Positions 51,575 to 61,098 of a DNA stretch of 64,000 nt are shown here, in pieces. How positions within the stretch are numbered: position 1 is the first letter of the stretch; each line of letters begins with the position of its first letter. Made by a program: the position numbers and the translations under genes. Origin of the DNA: an uncultured Muribaculaceae bacterium. Lineage in GTDB: Bacteria; Bacteroidota; Bacteroidia; Bacteroidales; Muribaculaceae. The notes below the pieces were generated by a model. It made no database searches. It saw nothing but the letters and a program-made list of their open reading frames with translations, and was not told the origin of the DNA. The stretch covers positions 122,912-186,911 of the forward strand of contig CAKUJD010000007.1 of assembly GCA_934661195.1 (NCBI GenBank), in the 5' to 3' direction.

Positions 51575-52429
51575 TTATATTTCTTTAAAATAGTTAGTCA
51601 GAACAATGAAGTAGGCCAGCACTGCCGGAACCACCAGCAGCAGGCTGTCGATGCGGTCGAGTATGCCGCCGTGGCCGGGCATGAGTTTGCCCGAGTCTTT
51701 GACTCCGGCCGTGCGCTTAAACAGCGACTCCATTAGGTCGCCAAAGGTGGCCGAAACCGACACCACCACACCCAGGCCTATCCAGGCCGCGGCCGACGGG
51801 CCGGCGAAAAAGTCGTTGAGGTAGCTGAACATTACGTAGGCGGCCGCCACGCAGGCGGCAAATCCGCCCCAGAATCCCTCCCACGACTTGTGTGGCGATA
51901 TGCGCTCAAACAGCTTGTGCCTGCCCAGCATGCTGCCCACCAGGTAGGCGCCCGAGTCGTTGACCCAGATGAACACAAACATGGCCAAAATCATGCGTGG
52001 ACTGCTTATGGCTGCCACCAGACTCAGCAGCGACAGCGGCAGGGCCACGTAGAGCATGGCCAGGCCCGATGTGGCGGCGTCGTGCAGCGCGTTGCGTTTG
52101 GGCATGTACAGCATAGCCATTCCGCGCGCCATCACATAGCCTAAAAAGGGCAGAAAGGCCGCGGCGTCGAGCCGCATCGACGGCGCCATTGAGCCGACGG
52201 AGCTCATCAGGGCCACTCCGCCGGCTGCGTCGAGCAGCCACAATGGCTTGCTGGGCTTTGCACCGGTCAGCTGTCCGCACATGTGATACAGCTCATAGAA
52301 GCCTATGATTATAAATAGGCTGAACACGAATGCGAATATGTTGGGCATGGTGGGCAGCAACAGCACCGAAACCACAATCAGCGCCACATACACGCAGCCC
52401 GACAGTAGGCGTATAATCAATTTCTTCAC
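51575..52429 (-). CDS. cdsA: phosphatidate cytidylyltransferase
   Basis: 284 residues, membrane protein with about eight hydrophobic segments, making CDP-diacylglycerol for phospholipid synthesis. The C-terminal signature is complete (KRTAGVKDSGKLMPGHGG then ILDRID). Start: a longer frame to 52498 exists, but the promoter (-7 box 52462-52469, TTG 21 bp upstream) would place the RNA start near 52458, inside that extension; GTG at 52429 (VKKLIIRLLSG) then becomes the first good start. First gene of the operon. Confidence 0.9.
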   Translation of the reverse strand: MKKLIIRLLSGCVYVALIVVSVLLLPTMPNIFAFVFSLFIIIGFYELYHMCGQLTGAKPSKPLWLLDAAGGVALMSSVGSMAPSMRLDAAAFLPFLGYVMARGMAMLYMPKRNALHDAATSGLAMLYVALPLSLLSLVAAISSPRMILAMFVFIWVNDSGAYLVGSMLGRHKLFERISPHKSWEGFWGGFAACVAAAYVMFSYLNDFFAGPSAAAWIGLGVVVSVSATFGDLMESLFKRTAGVKDSGKLMPGHGGILDRIDSLLLVVPAVLAYFIVLTNYFKEI

Positions 52430-52461
52430 TTTAGTCTTTGCGTTTGCGTTATTGTTGCCTA

Positions 52462-52493
52462 CAAAGTTACTGCTTTTATTTGAGTTGAGCCAA
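52462..52493 (-). promoter_or_regulatory. promoter of cdsA-purM-mltF operon
   Basis: Minus strand TTG (52491-52493), 21 bp, TAACTTTG (52462-52469). It decides the cdsA start codon. Confidence 0.78.
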
Positions 52494-52560
52494 CACATAG
52501 CGGCGCCACGGCTGCTGAAGTTTGTTAATTTTCCGGGATTTTTGCGGCAAGGGCGTGTGT

Positions 52561-52605
52561 GAAAAAAATCGGCCCGGCGCCTTCATCATAAGGCGGCAGG
52601 CCGAT
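52561..52605 (-). terminator. intrinsic terminator of the first sigma gene
   Basis: Minus strand stem ATCGGCC / GGCCGAT around an inner GCCTT-N6-AAGGC hairpin, ending in seven T; about 50 nt past the stop at 52654. Confidence 0.8.
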
Positions 52606-52653
52606 GCATCTGTCTTAGCAATCTAAATTTTCTGTGATAATCACCCTTTGCTT

Positions 52654-53511
52654 TCAACCCAAATAGGCTTTAAGCAGCTTGCTCTTTTGCCCCTTCAGGC
52701 GGCGGATGGCCTTCTCCTTGATTTGGCGCACTCGCTCGCGCGTCAAGTCGAATTTGGCGCCAATCTCCTCAAGCGTCATCTCCTGGCAGCCGATGCCGAA
52801 GAACATCTTCAGAATGTCGCGCTCGCGCGGCGTGAGCTGCTCCAGTGCGCGGTCAACCTCTTTCGAGAGCGACTCTTGGTTGAGCGCCTGGTCGGCCATT
52901 GGAGAGTCGTCGTTGGGCAGCACGTCGAGCAGGCTGTTGTCCTCGCCTTCCTGAAACGGGGCGTCAACCGACACGTGCCTTCCCGACACCTTCATCGAGT
53001 CGGAAATCTTGTCAACCGGCACATGCAGCCGCTCGGCCAGTTCGCTGGTCGACGGTCTGCGCTCATGTTCCTGCTCAAACTTTGAGAGCTCTTTGCTGAT
53101 TTTGTTCAGCGAGCCCACTTGGTTCAGCGGCAGGCGCACGATGCGCGACTGCTCGGCCAGTGCCTGAAGAATCGACTGGCGAATCCACCACACTGCATAG
53201 GATATGAACTTGAAACCGCGCGTCTCATCGAACTTCTGTGCAGCCTTTATAAGACCTAAATTACCCTCGTCGATTAAGTCGGGCAGACTCAATCCCTGAT
53301 TTTGGTACTGCTTTGCTACAGAAACAACAAATCGAAGATTCGCGCTCACAAGCTTGTCGAGAGCAGCTTGGTCACCTTGCCTTATGCGCTGCGCAAGCTC
53401 AACCTCCTCGTCAACCGAAATCAGCTCTTTGCGGCCAATCTCTTGCAGATACTTGTCGAGCGATGCACTCTCGCGGTTGGTGATAGATTTTGTAATCTTA
53501 AGTTGTCTCAT
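52654..53511 (-). CDS. RpoD-family sigma factor, copy 1
   Basis: 285 residues with sigma regions 1.2 ([26 protein letters not shown]), 2 ([40 protein letters not shown]), 3 and 4 ([20 protein letters not shown], then [20 protein letters not shown]). It ends LKAYLG. It is one of three adjacent paralogs. The region 4 wording MFFGIGCQE differs from the LYFGLG-type wording I associate with the housekeeping RpoD of Bacteroides, so it is likely an additional primary-like sigma rather than the essential one. Own promoter and terminator. Confidence 0.9.
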   Translation of the reverse strand: MRQLKITKSITNRESASLDKYLQEIGRKELISVDEEVELAQRIRQGDQAALDKLVSANLRFVVSVAKQYQNQGLSLPDLIDEGNLGLIKAAQKFDETRGFKFISYAVWWIRQSILQALAEQSRIVRLPLNQVGSLNKISKELSKFEQEHERRPSTSELAERLHVPVDKISDSMKVSGRHVSVDAPFQEGEDNSLLDVLPNDDSPMADQALNQESLSKEVDRALEQLTPRERDILKMFFGIGCQEMTLEEIGAKFDLTRERVRQIKEKAIRRLKGQKSKLLKAYLG

Positions 53512-53537
53512 TTATTTGAGTGTAGAGTTTCAAGTGG

Positions 53538-53545
53538 CAAATATA
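53538..53545 (-). promoter_or_regulatory. -7 element of sigma copy 1
   Basis: TATATTTG on the minus strand, 26 nt before the ATG. Confidence 0.55.
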
Positions 53546-53659
53546 ATAAACAGAAACCACAATTCAAAGCAGTGACGCAATAAATTTTGCGCCATTTTTT
53601 TGAATTGTGGTCAATGTGTCAGTTTCTTGCCCTGTTGCGGCCTCTATCGGCAGTGCGCA

Positions 53660-54517
53660 TCAGGCCAGATAGGCCTTCAGACGATAGTCGTTGTGGCACT
53701 TTAGGCGGCGTATGGCTTTTTCCTTGATTTGGCGCACACGCTCGCGTGTGAGGTTGAACTTGGCGCCGATTTCCTCAAGGGTCTGCTCCTGGCAGCCGAT
53801 GCCGAAAAACATCTTCACTATGTTGCGCTCGCGCGGTGTGAGCTGGGTCTGCATGAGCAGGTTGAGCTCCTCCGATAGCGACTCCTGGTTGAGGGCACTG
53901 TCGGTCGATGGGGTGCCGTTGTTGGGCATCACGTCGATCAGGCTGTTGGTGTCGTCGTCGGAAAACGGTGCGTCCACCGACACCTGCTTTCCGCTGGCCT
54001 TCAGTGCGGTCTCGATTTTCTCTACCGGCAATTCCAGTTGCGCGGCTATCTCTTCGTTCGACGGCTTGCGCTCGTGCTCTTGCTCGAACGTGGCCACTGT
54101 CTTGGCTATCTTGTTTTGCAGTCCCACCTGGTTGAGCGGCAGCTGCACCACGCGGGCCTTCTCGCCAATGGCCTGCAGAATGGTCTGGCGTATCCACCAC
54201 ACGGCATATGATATGAACTTGAAGCCCAAAGTCTCATTGAACTTGGTGGCGGCCTTAATCAGACCGATATTGCCCTCGTCGATGAGGTCGGCCAGGCTCA
54301 AACCCTGGTTTTGGTACTGCTTGGCCACCGACACCACAAAGCGCAGGTTGGCGCACACCAGTCGGTCGCGCGCCTCCATGTCGCCTTGCCTTATGCGCTC
54401 GGCGAGTGCCACTTCTTCGTCGGGAGTCAGAAGCGGAATGCGGCTGATTTCTTGCAGATATTTCTGCAGCGACTCGGTTCTCAGCGTAATGCCTGATGTA
54501 ATCTTCAGTTGTCTCAT
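53660..54517 (-). CDS. RpoD-family sigma factor, copy 2 (divergent)
   Basis: 285 residues from MRQLKITSGIT (ATG 54517); an upstream in-frame ATG at 54595 has no counterpart in the paralogs. Same region order as its neighbours, but several contact positions differ: NETLGFKF for [19 protein letters not shown] for [19 protein letters not shown] for FQEGEDNS, and a C-terminus LKAYLA. Changes in region 2.4/3.0 suggest altered promoter choice. Its presumed promoter is weaker (AATATTTG). Confidence 0.9.
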   Translation of the reverse strand: MRQLKITSGITLRTESLQKYLQEISRIPLLTPDEEVALAERIRQGDMEARDRLVCANLRFVVSVAKQYQNQGLSLADLIDEGNIGLIKAATKFNETLGFKFISYAVWWIRQTILQAIGEKARVVQLPLNQVGLQNKIAKTVATFEQEHERKPSNEEIAAQLELPVEKIETALKASGKQVSVDAPFSDDDTNSLIDVMPNNGTPSTDSALNQESLSEELNLLMQTQLTPRERNIVKMFFGIGCQEQTLEEIGAKFNLTRERVRQIKEKAIRRLKCHNDYRLKAYLA

Positions 54518-54660
54518 GTCTTTCTGTATGGTTTTAATATGTAACGACTTAAGTAGTGCAAATATTGTGCCAAAGCGCAAAAAATCACCAAGCATGACAC
54601 TTTTGCCACATCGGTGGCAAGGGGCGTGCAGGGTGATTGTGTGGCTTTAATGTGTGTGGC

Positions 54661-55521
54661 TTAGCCAAGGTAGGCCTTGAGCAGACTGCTCTTCTGGCCC
54701 TTGAGCTGGCGTATGGCCTTCTCCTTGATTTGGCGCACGCGCTCGCGGGTGAGGTCAAACTTTGCGCCAATTTCCTCAAGCGTCATCTCCTGGCAGCCGA
54801 TGCCGAAGAACATCTTCAGAATGTCGCGCTCCTTGGGGTTGAGCTGGCTCAGGGCGCGGTCCACCTCTTTCGACAGCGACTCGTGGTTGAGCCCCTCGTC
54901 GGCCATGGGAGCATCGTCGTTGGTCATCACGTCGAGCAGGCTGTTGTCCTCTCCTTCCTGGAATGGGGCGTCGACCGACACGTGGCGGCCTGTCACCCTC
55001 ATCGAGTCGGTGATTTTTTCAACGGGAATGTTGAGATTGCCGGCAAGCTCCTCGTCCGATGGCTTGCGCTGGTATTTTTGCTCGAAGCGTGAAATCTCCT
55101 TGCCGATCTTGTTTTGTGCACCCACTTGGTTGAGCGGGAGCTTCACAATGCGCGACTGCTCGGCCAGCGCCTGCAGAATCGATTGGCGTATCCACCACAC
55201 GGCATATGATATGAATTTGAAGCCGCGTGTTTCATCGAACTTCTGTGCGGCCTTGATAAGTCCTAAATTTCCCTCGTCTATAAGGTCGGGGAGGCTGAGC
55301 CCCTGATTTTGATATTGCTTGGCCACCGACACCACAAAGCGCAGGTTGGCCTCTATGAGTTTGTTGAGTGCGGCTTGGTCGCCCTGACGAATCCTTTGGG
55401 CAAGTTCCACTTCCTCATCAACCGTTATAAGATCTCTGCGGCTTATTTCTTGCAGATATTTGTCAAGTGACTTACTCTCATCGCGTTTGGTGATTGATTG
55501 TGAAATTTTTAGCTGTCTCAT
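54661..55521 (-). CDS. RpoD-family sigma factor, copy 3
   Basis: 286 residues, closer to copy 1 than to copy 2 (shared [43 protein letters not shown] and LLKAYLG). Regions 1.2 to 4 are complete. A perfect hairpin TTGCCAC-ATCG-GTGGCAA (54603-54620) lies between it and copy 2, without a T-run. Its own -7 element stands 27 nt upstream, so each of the three genes appears to have a separate promoter. Confidence 0.9.
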   Translation of the reverse strand: MRQLKISQSITKRDESKSLDKYLQEISRRDLITVDEEVELAQRIRQGDQAALNKLIEANLRFVVSVAKQYQNQGLSLPDLIDEGNLGLIKAAQKFDETRGFKFISYAVWWIRQSILQALAEQSRIVKLPLNQVGAQNKIGKEISRFEQKYQRKPSDEELAGNLNIPVEKITDSMRVTGRHVSVDAPFQEGEDNSLLDVMTNDDAPMADEGLNHESLSKEVDRALSQLNPKERDILKMFFGIGCQEMTLEEIGAKFDLTRERVRQIKEKAIRQLKGQKSSLLKAYLG

Positions 55522-55547
55522 TATAATATTTTGGGTGAAAAAACTTG

Positions 55548-55555
55548 CAAAAGTA
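55548..55555 (-). promoter_or_regulatory. -7 element of sigma copy 3
   Basis: TACTTTTG on the minus strand, 27 nt before the ATG. Confidence 0.55.
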
Positions 55556-55626
55556 GTTTATTTTTGCGTAATATTGAAAGTGATGGCGTGGTAATTAACC
55601 TTAATTAACCTGGTGCGCTCCTTTGG

Positions 55627-57336
55627 TCACGGGAATTGCACGCCGTGAGCCCTAAACTGCTCCACATCTATGTTGCGCAGGCCCACATCGTTAAGCTCGT
55701 GCATCTCGTTGTGATCGTTCACATACAGCCGCTTGTGCCACTTAAACTGCCCGTTGCCCGCCGCATATTGGGCCTGTACGTATGGTGTGCTGATGCCTGC
55801 CAGGTCGAGCATCGTGTGAAACAGTATCATGTTGGTCGACACGGGCGTCAGGCGGTGGCTGGCCAGGGCTCGGCACTTGTCGGGGTGCTGTGCCGCATAT
55901 TGGGCTGATGTCCAGAACAGCAGCGGCACGCGCAGCTGGTGGTAGGTGGGGTCGGGCGACGCGTGCAGAAATTTCTCGCGGCTGTCGTCGAATATATCCT
56001 CACCGTGGTCGCTGGTGTAGGCAACGGCCGCTGCCACGCCCTTGGCTTCCACCATCGATATTATCTGCGACACCACACGGTCGGTGTAGCTGATGGTGTT
56101 GTCGTAGGCATTGATGAGCTCGGCGCGATATTTGGCCTTGGCTGCCGGTATGTGGTCGGGGGTGAAGCGGGCGCAGCTGGCCGGGTAGCGGTCGTTGTAG
56201 TTGAAGTGCGACCCGTAGCAGTGCACCACCAGCATCAGCTTGCCGCCGCGGTATTTGTCGAGCCTTGCCTTCACCAGTTTCAGCAGCTGCTCGTCGTAGA
56301 CGTTGGCTGACATTTGCAGCGGGTCCTTGATGAATTTCACCTCGTTGGCCTCACACCCGAAGAAGTCGATAAACGAGCCGTTGCGGCGCTGGTTGGAGTA
56401 GAACGCCGTCTTGTAGCCAGCCTCGTTGAATGCTGTGATTATGCCCTTGCGGTAATAGATGCTGTCGAAAGGCTCCGATCCTATCGACGACAGCAGCATG
56501 GGCACGCTCTTGTGGGTGGTGTTGGACATAGTTATGGCGTCGCGGTACACCACCAGGCGCGGAGTCTTGGCCAGCAGCGGGGTGGTGTTGCGGCTGTATC
56601 CGTAGAGGCCGAAGTTGTCGGCGCGGGCCGTCTCGCCCACCACTATCACATATATTTCGGGCACGCTGTCGGGGCGTGTGTCCTTGGCGTGAAAGGTGAA
56701 GCGGGCCGACGTGTTGGCATAGTCGGCCGTGCGCAGGCTGCGGTCAACGGCCAGCCCCAGGTTGTAGCACACATTCACGGGAAATATGTCGTCTTGAATC
56801 TTGAAGCCCGGGTTCACAAAGAAGCATGACGCCGTCATCAATGCCGACACCGCTATTGCGCCGGTGGCATATTTGCGCTGGTTGGCGCGGAAGAGTGCGC
56901 TCAGCTTCTCCCTGTTGCACACCGACGCCACAGCCATTACCATGCCCAGCACATACACCACCACCACGATGCCTATGGCTGTGAGCAGGTTGCCCAGCAG
57001 CTCGTCGATTTCGGTCATGTTGGTGGTGACCACGTTAAGGAACATGTCGACCGCAATCGGCGACTGTCCAAACAGGTAGAGCAGCACTATCTCGAACGCA
57101 TCGAAGAATATGAACAGAAACAGCCACCAAAATGCCTTGCCTGGCTTTGACGGCAGTGTCAGCGCCCACCAGTAGAGCGACGCTGGCAGCGCTATGCTGC
57201 ATATGCGTGTGAGCAGCGGCAGCGGCTCGGTGAAAAACATCACCGCGTTGGGCAGCGCCAGCATTATGAGAAATGCCCAAAATGCGGTTACTTGACTCTT
57301 GAATATTAATTTGCTGAGTGGTTTAAAAAGCTTCAT
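55627..57336 (-). CDS. EptA/CptA-like phosphoethanolamine transferase (sulfatase fold)
   Basis: 569 residues from MKLFKPLSKLIF (ATG 57336), which overlaps the upstream gene by 14 nt; a start at 57375 would overlap it by 53. Five membrane segments occupy the first 190 residues. The periplasmic catalytic domain has VVGETARADNFGLYGYSRNT (metal-ligand Glu), the nucleophile region SNTTHKSVPMLLSS (a Thr) and YTSDHGEDIFDD (metal Asp/His). It probably adds phosphoethanolamine to lipid A or another glycolipid; substrate is inferred. Cotranscribed with a barrel protein. Confidence 0.87.
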   Translation of the reverse strand: MKLFKPLSKLIFKSQVTAFWAFLIMLALPNAVMFFTEPLPLLTRICSIALPASLYWWALTLPSKPGKAFWWLFLFIFFDAFEIVLLYLFGQSPIAVDMFLNVVTTNMTEIDELLGNLLTAIGIVVVVYVLGMVMAVASVCNREKLSALFRANQRKYATGAIAVSALMTASCFFVNPGFKIQDDIFPVNVCYNLGLAVDRSLRTADYANTSARFTFHAKDTRPDSVPEIYVIVVGETARADNFGLYGYSRNTTPLLAKTPRLVVYRDAITMSNTTHKSVPMLLSSIGSEPFDSIYYRKGIITAFNEAGYKTAFYSNQRRNGSFIDFFGCEANEVKFIKDPLQMSANVYDEQLLKLVKARLDKYRGGKLMLVVHCYGSHFNYNDRYPASCARFTPDHIPAAKAKYRAELINAYDNTISYTDRVVSQIISMVEAKGVAAAVAYTSDHGEDIFDDSREKFLHASPDPTYHQLRVPLLFWTSAQYAAQHPDKCRALASHRLTPVSTNMILFHTMLDLAGISTPYVQAQYAAGNGQFKWHKRLYVNDHNEMHELNDVGLRNIDVEQFRAHGVQFP

Positions 57337-58480
57337 TGATGTTAAATATAAATTCGTGCTGGCCCGATTTGCCAAATCCGTAGTCGAGGCGCACGTTCAC
57401 CCTCTTGCGGAATTCCCAGCGGTAGCCAATGCCACAGTTGGGCAACAGGTGCTTAAACGAGCGGCTGTCGTGAAACACGTTGCCGCCGCCCACCCACAGG
57501 GCTATGCCGTTGCGCCGCCACACGTGCTGGCGCAGCTCCACCTGAGCGGTGATGATGTGCTTGTCGCGGTAGCGGCCGCCGTAGTAGCCGCGCATCGAGT
57601 TCGATCCTCCAAGTTCCGACATGGTGGCCCACGACGGGTTGCCGAAGTTGAACTTTGTGTACAGCTCGCCGGCCAGCACGCCGCCCTTCCACACCTGCCG
57701 GTAGTGGCTTGCGCGCAGTTCGGCTGTGGTGAATGCGTAATGGTTGCCCATGAATTTCGGCTGGAACATAATGCCCACATGCACGTATGTGCCGCGGTAG
57801 GCGTTTGTTATCAGGTCGCGGGTGTCGTAGTCGAGTGTCAGTCCTATGCCGTAGTTGCGCACCGCGAGCCTCTGGTTGCCCATCAGCTCCATGCGTTCTA
57901 TGGAGTCGGCCTTTGCCCACTGCCAGCTGGCCGACGGGCCGGCATACAGTCCCTTGGCCAGGCGCCACAGGTAGTCGAGTTTGAACCCGATGTGGCGGTA
58001 GGTCATCTTCTCCTCGTTGGCGTCGTCGTCGCAGTAGTCATAGCCTATGCCCCAAATGTAGGTGGGCAGGTAGTAGAACGACAGATTGTAGTTGAGGCGG
58101 TGGGCGTCGTTGGCCATCAGCGTGTTGCCCCTGATGCCAATCAGTGCAAACTTTGATGTGGCCACATCGGTGTAGATGGTCACATTCGACGGCTGCGACA
58201 GCGTGTCGCTGCCGCTCACGCGGTAGAAGCCCGACCCCACAAGGCCTATGCCCAGTTTGGTGTCGGAGTTGTAGTGCGGCCCGCCGATGAAACTCACGTG
58301 AAATCCTTTTTTTGTCAGGTTGTCGTCATCTTTGGTGAAATAGTTGACCACTTTCTTTATGAAGCCGGTTTTGCGGCTTGCGGTGGTGTCGGTGCCAGCA
58401 GAGTCGGCCGCTTCGCTTGCGTGCGAGGCAAGCGGCGCGGCAACAGTAAGCAGGCATGCCACTACTCTAAAAATGTTCAT
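57323..58480 (-). CDS. outer-membrane beta-barrel protein (BamA/Omp85-type surface antigen)
   Basis: 385 residues from ATG 58480, with signal peptide MNIFRVVACLLTVAAPLASH; a start at 58492 would leave a leader of only about 6 nt behind the promoter. After a short linker comes a barrel of the bacterial-surface-antigen type: FIGGPHYNSDTKLGIG, LTLDYDTRDLITNAYRGTYV, the lid-loop-like GGSNSMRGYYGGRYRDK, and a terminal strand ending in Phe. No POTRA domains are present, so it is not BamA itself. It may export or hold a lipid or protein linked to the EptA-like enzyme. Confidence 0.82.
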   Translation of the reverse strand: MNIFRVVACLLTVAAPLASHASEAADSAGTDTTASRKTGFIKKVVNYFTKDDDNLTKKGFHVSFIGGPHYNSDTKLGIGLVGSGFYRVSGSDTLSQPSNVTIYTDVATSKFALIGIRGNTLMANDAHRLNYNLSFYYLPTYIWGIGYDYCDDDANEEKMTYRHIGFKLDYLWRLAKGLYAGPSASWQWAKADSIERMELMGNQRLAVRNYGIGLTLDYDTRDLITNAYRGTYVHVGIMFQPKFMGNHYAFTTAELRASHYRQVWKGGVLAGELYTKFNFGNPSWATMSELGGSNSMRGYYGGRYRDKHIITAQVELRQHVWRRNGIALWVGGGNVFHDSRSFKHLLPNCGIGYRWEFRKRVNVRLDYGFGKSGQHEFIFNINEAF

Positions 58481-58501
58481 CAACTCTCTCATTTAGGGCA
58501 G

Positions 58502-58509
58502 CAAAGATA
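58502..58509 (-). promoter_or_regulatory. -7 element of the barrel-transferase operon
   Basis: TATCTTTG on the minus strand, 21 nt before ATG 58480. Confidence 0.55.
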
Positions 58510-58622
58510 CTCATTAAAGTTCACACGGCAGCAAAGTGTGTCCACCATTCCGACATTTGGAACAGCAAAAAAGCATTCTCGGCTAAGCCTCGCCGGGTAT
58601 GCGCCGAATGGATATTTTTGAC

Positions 58623-58630
58623 TAATTTTG
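58623..58630 (+). promoter_or_regulatory. -7 element of the chromate-transporter pair
   Basis: TAATTTTG, 30 nt before the ATG; a second match TATTTTTG lies just upstream (58613-58620). Confidence 0.5.
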
Positions 58631-58660
58631 CAGTCGAATTAAATTGTAAGGACTAAGACA

Positions 58661-59236
58661 ATGACGGGAAACATTTATTTTCAGCTGTTTTTCACCTTTT
58701 TCAAAATCGGCGCATTCACCTTTGGCGGCGGGTGGGCGATGATTTCAATCATTCAGCGCGAAATCGTGGACAGGCGCCACTGGATAGCTCAGGAGGAGTT
58801 TCTCGACCTGCTGGCCATAGCGCAGTCGATGCCGGGCATCCTTGCCGTGAACATATCGGTGGTGATGGGCGACCGCTTGAAGGGCCTCAAAGGCAGCGTC
58901 ACCGCTGCTTTGGGCACCATTTTGCCGTCGTTTGCCATCATATTGGCCATAGCGGTGTTTCTCACACCCGACACCATTAAGAATAATGAGGTCATCAGCC
59001 GCATCTTCAAGGGCATACGCCCTGCGGTGGTGGCTCTCATCATTGCGCCGGTGCTCACCACCGCCAAGTCGGCCGGCATCGGCTGGAAGACGGTGGCCAT
59101 ACCAGTGGCGGTGGCTCTGGGCGTGTATTCGGGCCTGCCGGTGGTGTCTAACCCCATTCTCTATATAGTGCTTGGCGCCGTGGGCGGCTACGTGTATCAC
59201 CAGCACTCATTGTCGAAGGAAATAAGCAAGCGTTGA
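58661..59236 (+). CDS. chromate transporter family protein, half A
   Basis: 191 residues forming one CHR domain: GAFTFGGGWAMISIIQREIV, then IAQSMPGILAVNIS, and about five hydrophobic segments. Short CHR proteins work as pairs of separately encoded halves, here with the next gene 5 nt away. Chromate efflux is known for the family; in gut Bacteroidales the natural substrate is not established. Confidence 0.9.
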   Translation: MTGNIYFQLFFTFFKIGAFTFGGGWAMISIIQREIVDRRHWIAQEEFLDLLAIAQSMPGILAVNISVVMGDRLKGLKGSVTAALGTILPSFAIILAIAVFLTPDTIKNNEVISRIFKGIRPAVVALIIAPVLTTAKSAGIGWKTVAIPVAVALGVYSGLPVVSNPILYIVLGAVGGYVYHQHSLSKEISKR

Positions 59237-59241
59237 CAGCT

Positions 59242-59784
59242 ATGATAGAAACTTACTTGAGGCTCGTTTGGGCCTACATCAAAATCGGACTTTTCGGCTT
59301 TGGCGGCGGCTATGCCATGCTGTCGCTAATTCACAGTGAGGTGGTGGACACCGGCTGGATTTCCAATCAGGTGTTCACCGACATTGTGGCCATATCGCAG
59401 ATGACACCCGGCCCCATTGGCATCAACAGCGCCACATACATTGGCTATGTGGTCACTGGCAGCGTGCTTGGCTCGCTGGTGGCCACGTTCACCGTTGTGC
59501 TTCCGCCATTTGTGCTGGTGCTGGTGGCCAGCCACTTCATCAGCCGCCACTCCGACAGCAGCGTCATCAAGGGCGCCTTCATGGGGCTGCGCCCCGTGGT
59601 GGTGGGCCTCATTGCATCGGCCGCGCTGCTGCTCATGAACAGCGAGAACTTTGGCGTTGAACTGAGCGAGCGTGTGATTTCGGTGATAATATGCATGGCG
59701 GCGTTCTGCGTGGTCTATTTCACCAAAATCCACCCGATTTGGGTGATTGTGGCGGCCGGTGTGGCCGGCCTGATTGTGTTTTAA
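59242..59784 (+). CDS. chromate transporter family protein, half B
   Basis: 180 residues from ATG 59242 (an in-frame TTG at 59233 would overlap the previous gene). CHR motifs: GLFGFGGGYAMLSLIHSEVV and ISQMTPGPIGINSATYIGY. It carries the PGPIG form, half A the PGILA form, as in other two-gene pairs, and the two should insert with opposite orientation. Confidence 0.9.
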   Translation: MIETYLRLVWAYIKIGLFGFGGGYAMLSLIHSEVVDTGWISNQVFTDIVAISQMTPGPIGINSATYIGYVVTGSVLGSLVATFTVVLPPFVLVLVASHFISRHSDSSVIKGAFMGLRPVVVGLIASAALLLMNSENFGVELSERVISVIICMAAFCVVYFTKIHPIWVIVAAGVAGLIVF

Positions 59785-59802
59785 ATGTAACTGTATTGGA
59801 TT

Positions 59803-61098
59803 ATGAACTATAACGAAACCATCGACTTCCTGTATTCGCAGCTGCCCATGTTTGAGCGCAGCGGGGCCAACGCCTACAAGCCCGGGCTGCAAACCAGCCG
59901 CGACCTCGATAACATGTTTGGCAACCCCCATACGGCCTACAAAACCATCCACATAGCCGGCACCAACGGCAAGGGCTCGGTGTCGAGCCTGCTGGCTGCG
60001 GCGCTGCAGAGCGAGGGCTGCAAGGTGGGCCTCTACACTTCGCCACACCTGGTGGACTTCAGGGAGCGCATAGTGGTCAACGGCGAGAAGATTCCGCAGC
60101 AATATGTGGTCGACTTTGTGAGGCGCTACCAGCAGATGGGCTATGAGGGCCATCCGTCGTTTTTCGAACTCACATCTACCATGGCGTTTGACTATTTCCG
60201 CGCCGCCGGTGTCGACTATGCCGTGATTGAGGTGGGCCTTGGAGGCCGGCTCGACAGCACCAACATCATCAGCCCACAGCTGTGCGTGATCACCAACATA
60301 TCGCTCGACCACACCCAGTTCCTTGGCGACACACTGCCCAAGATTGCATCGGAGAAGGCAGGCATCATCAAGGCTGGTGTTCCTGTGGTGGTGGGTGAGG
60401 CCGAAGGTGAGGTGCGCCGCGTGTTTGAGCGGAAGGCTGCTGCCGAGGGTGCTCCCATCGTGTTTGCGCAAGACCTTAACCTTATCTCGGGTCACACACA
60501 CAGCGGAGGCATGCTGCAGCTGTCCACAGCCACCAGCCTTGGCACTATAAGCTCGCAACTGAGCGGAGAGTACCAGGTGCGCAACGCTGCCACTGTGCTT
60601 GCAGCCGTGGGTGAAATCAACCGCCGCGAGGTGGCGCATATTTCCGATGAGTCGGTGCGCAGCGCTTTTGCGCACGTTTCGCAACTCACCGGCCTGCGTG
60701 GGCGGTGGACCACGCTGCGCAGCTGTCCGCTCACGGTGTGCGACACCGGCCATAACATAGGCGGGTGGCAATATCTTAGCCAGCAAATTGCCTCGGTTTC
60801 AGCTACTTGTCGCCGCATGGTTATAGGTTTTGTTAAAGATAAGGACATCCGCCATATTCTGGCCCTCATGCCCAAAGATGCCTGCTACTACTTTACGCAA
60901 GCCTCAATTCAGCGCGCGCTCGATGCCCGTTCGCTTATGCTCATGGGGCAGGAGGCAGGCCTCGAAGGCCGCTGCTTCAGCACTGTGGAGGAGGCCTATA
61001 ATCAAGCCAAGGCCGATGCGGCTGGCACCGACCTTGTGTTTGTGGGAGGCAGCACATATGTAGTGGCTGAACTGCTTGCCCTGCCTGAATTCTTATAG
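59803..61098 (+). CDS. folC: folylpolyglutamate / dihydrofolate synthase
   Basis: 431 residues. P-loop AGTNGKGSVSS (52-62), YTSPHLVDFRERI, the FELTSTMAFDYF and EVGLGGRLDSTN motifs and SLDHTQFLGDT identify the Mur-ligase-like folate enzyme. It glutamylates folates. It converges with ridA, overlapping its 3' end by 6 nt; no terminator separates them. Confidence 0.93.
   Translation: MNYNETIDFLYSQLPMFERSGANAYKPGLQTSRDLDNMFGNPHTAYKTIHIAGTNGKGSVSSLLAAALQSEGCKVGLYTSPHLVDFRERIVVNGEKIPQQYVVDFVRRYQQMGYEGHPSFFELTSTMAFDYFRAAGVDYAVIEVGLGGRLDSTNIISPQLCVITNISLDHTQFLGDTLPKIASEKAGIIKAGVPVVVGEAEGEVRRVFERKAAAEGAPIVFAQDLNLISGHTHSGGMLQLSTATSLGTISSQLSGEYQVRNAATVLAAVGEINRREVAHISDESVRSAFAHVSQLTGLRGRWTTLRSCPLTVCDTGHNIGGWQYLSQQIASVSATCRRMVIGFVKDKDIRHILALMPKDACYYFTQASIQRALDARSLMLMGQEAGLEGRCFSTVEEAYNQAKADAAGTDLVFVGGSTYVVAELLALPEFL

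Noticed and set aside
59326..60786. 486-codon minus-strand frame
   Set aside because: Antisense shadow spanning folC and a chromate-transporter gene; composition is His/Ala-rich and it crosses two well-supported genes.
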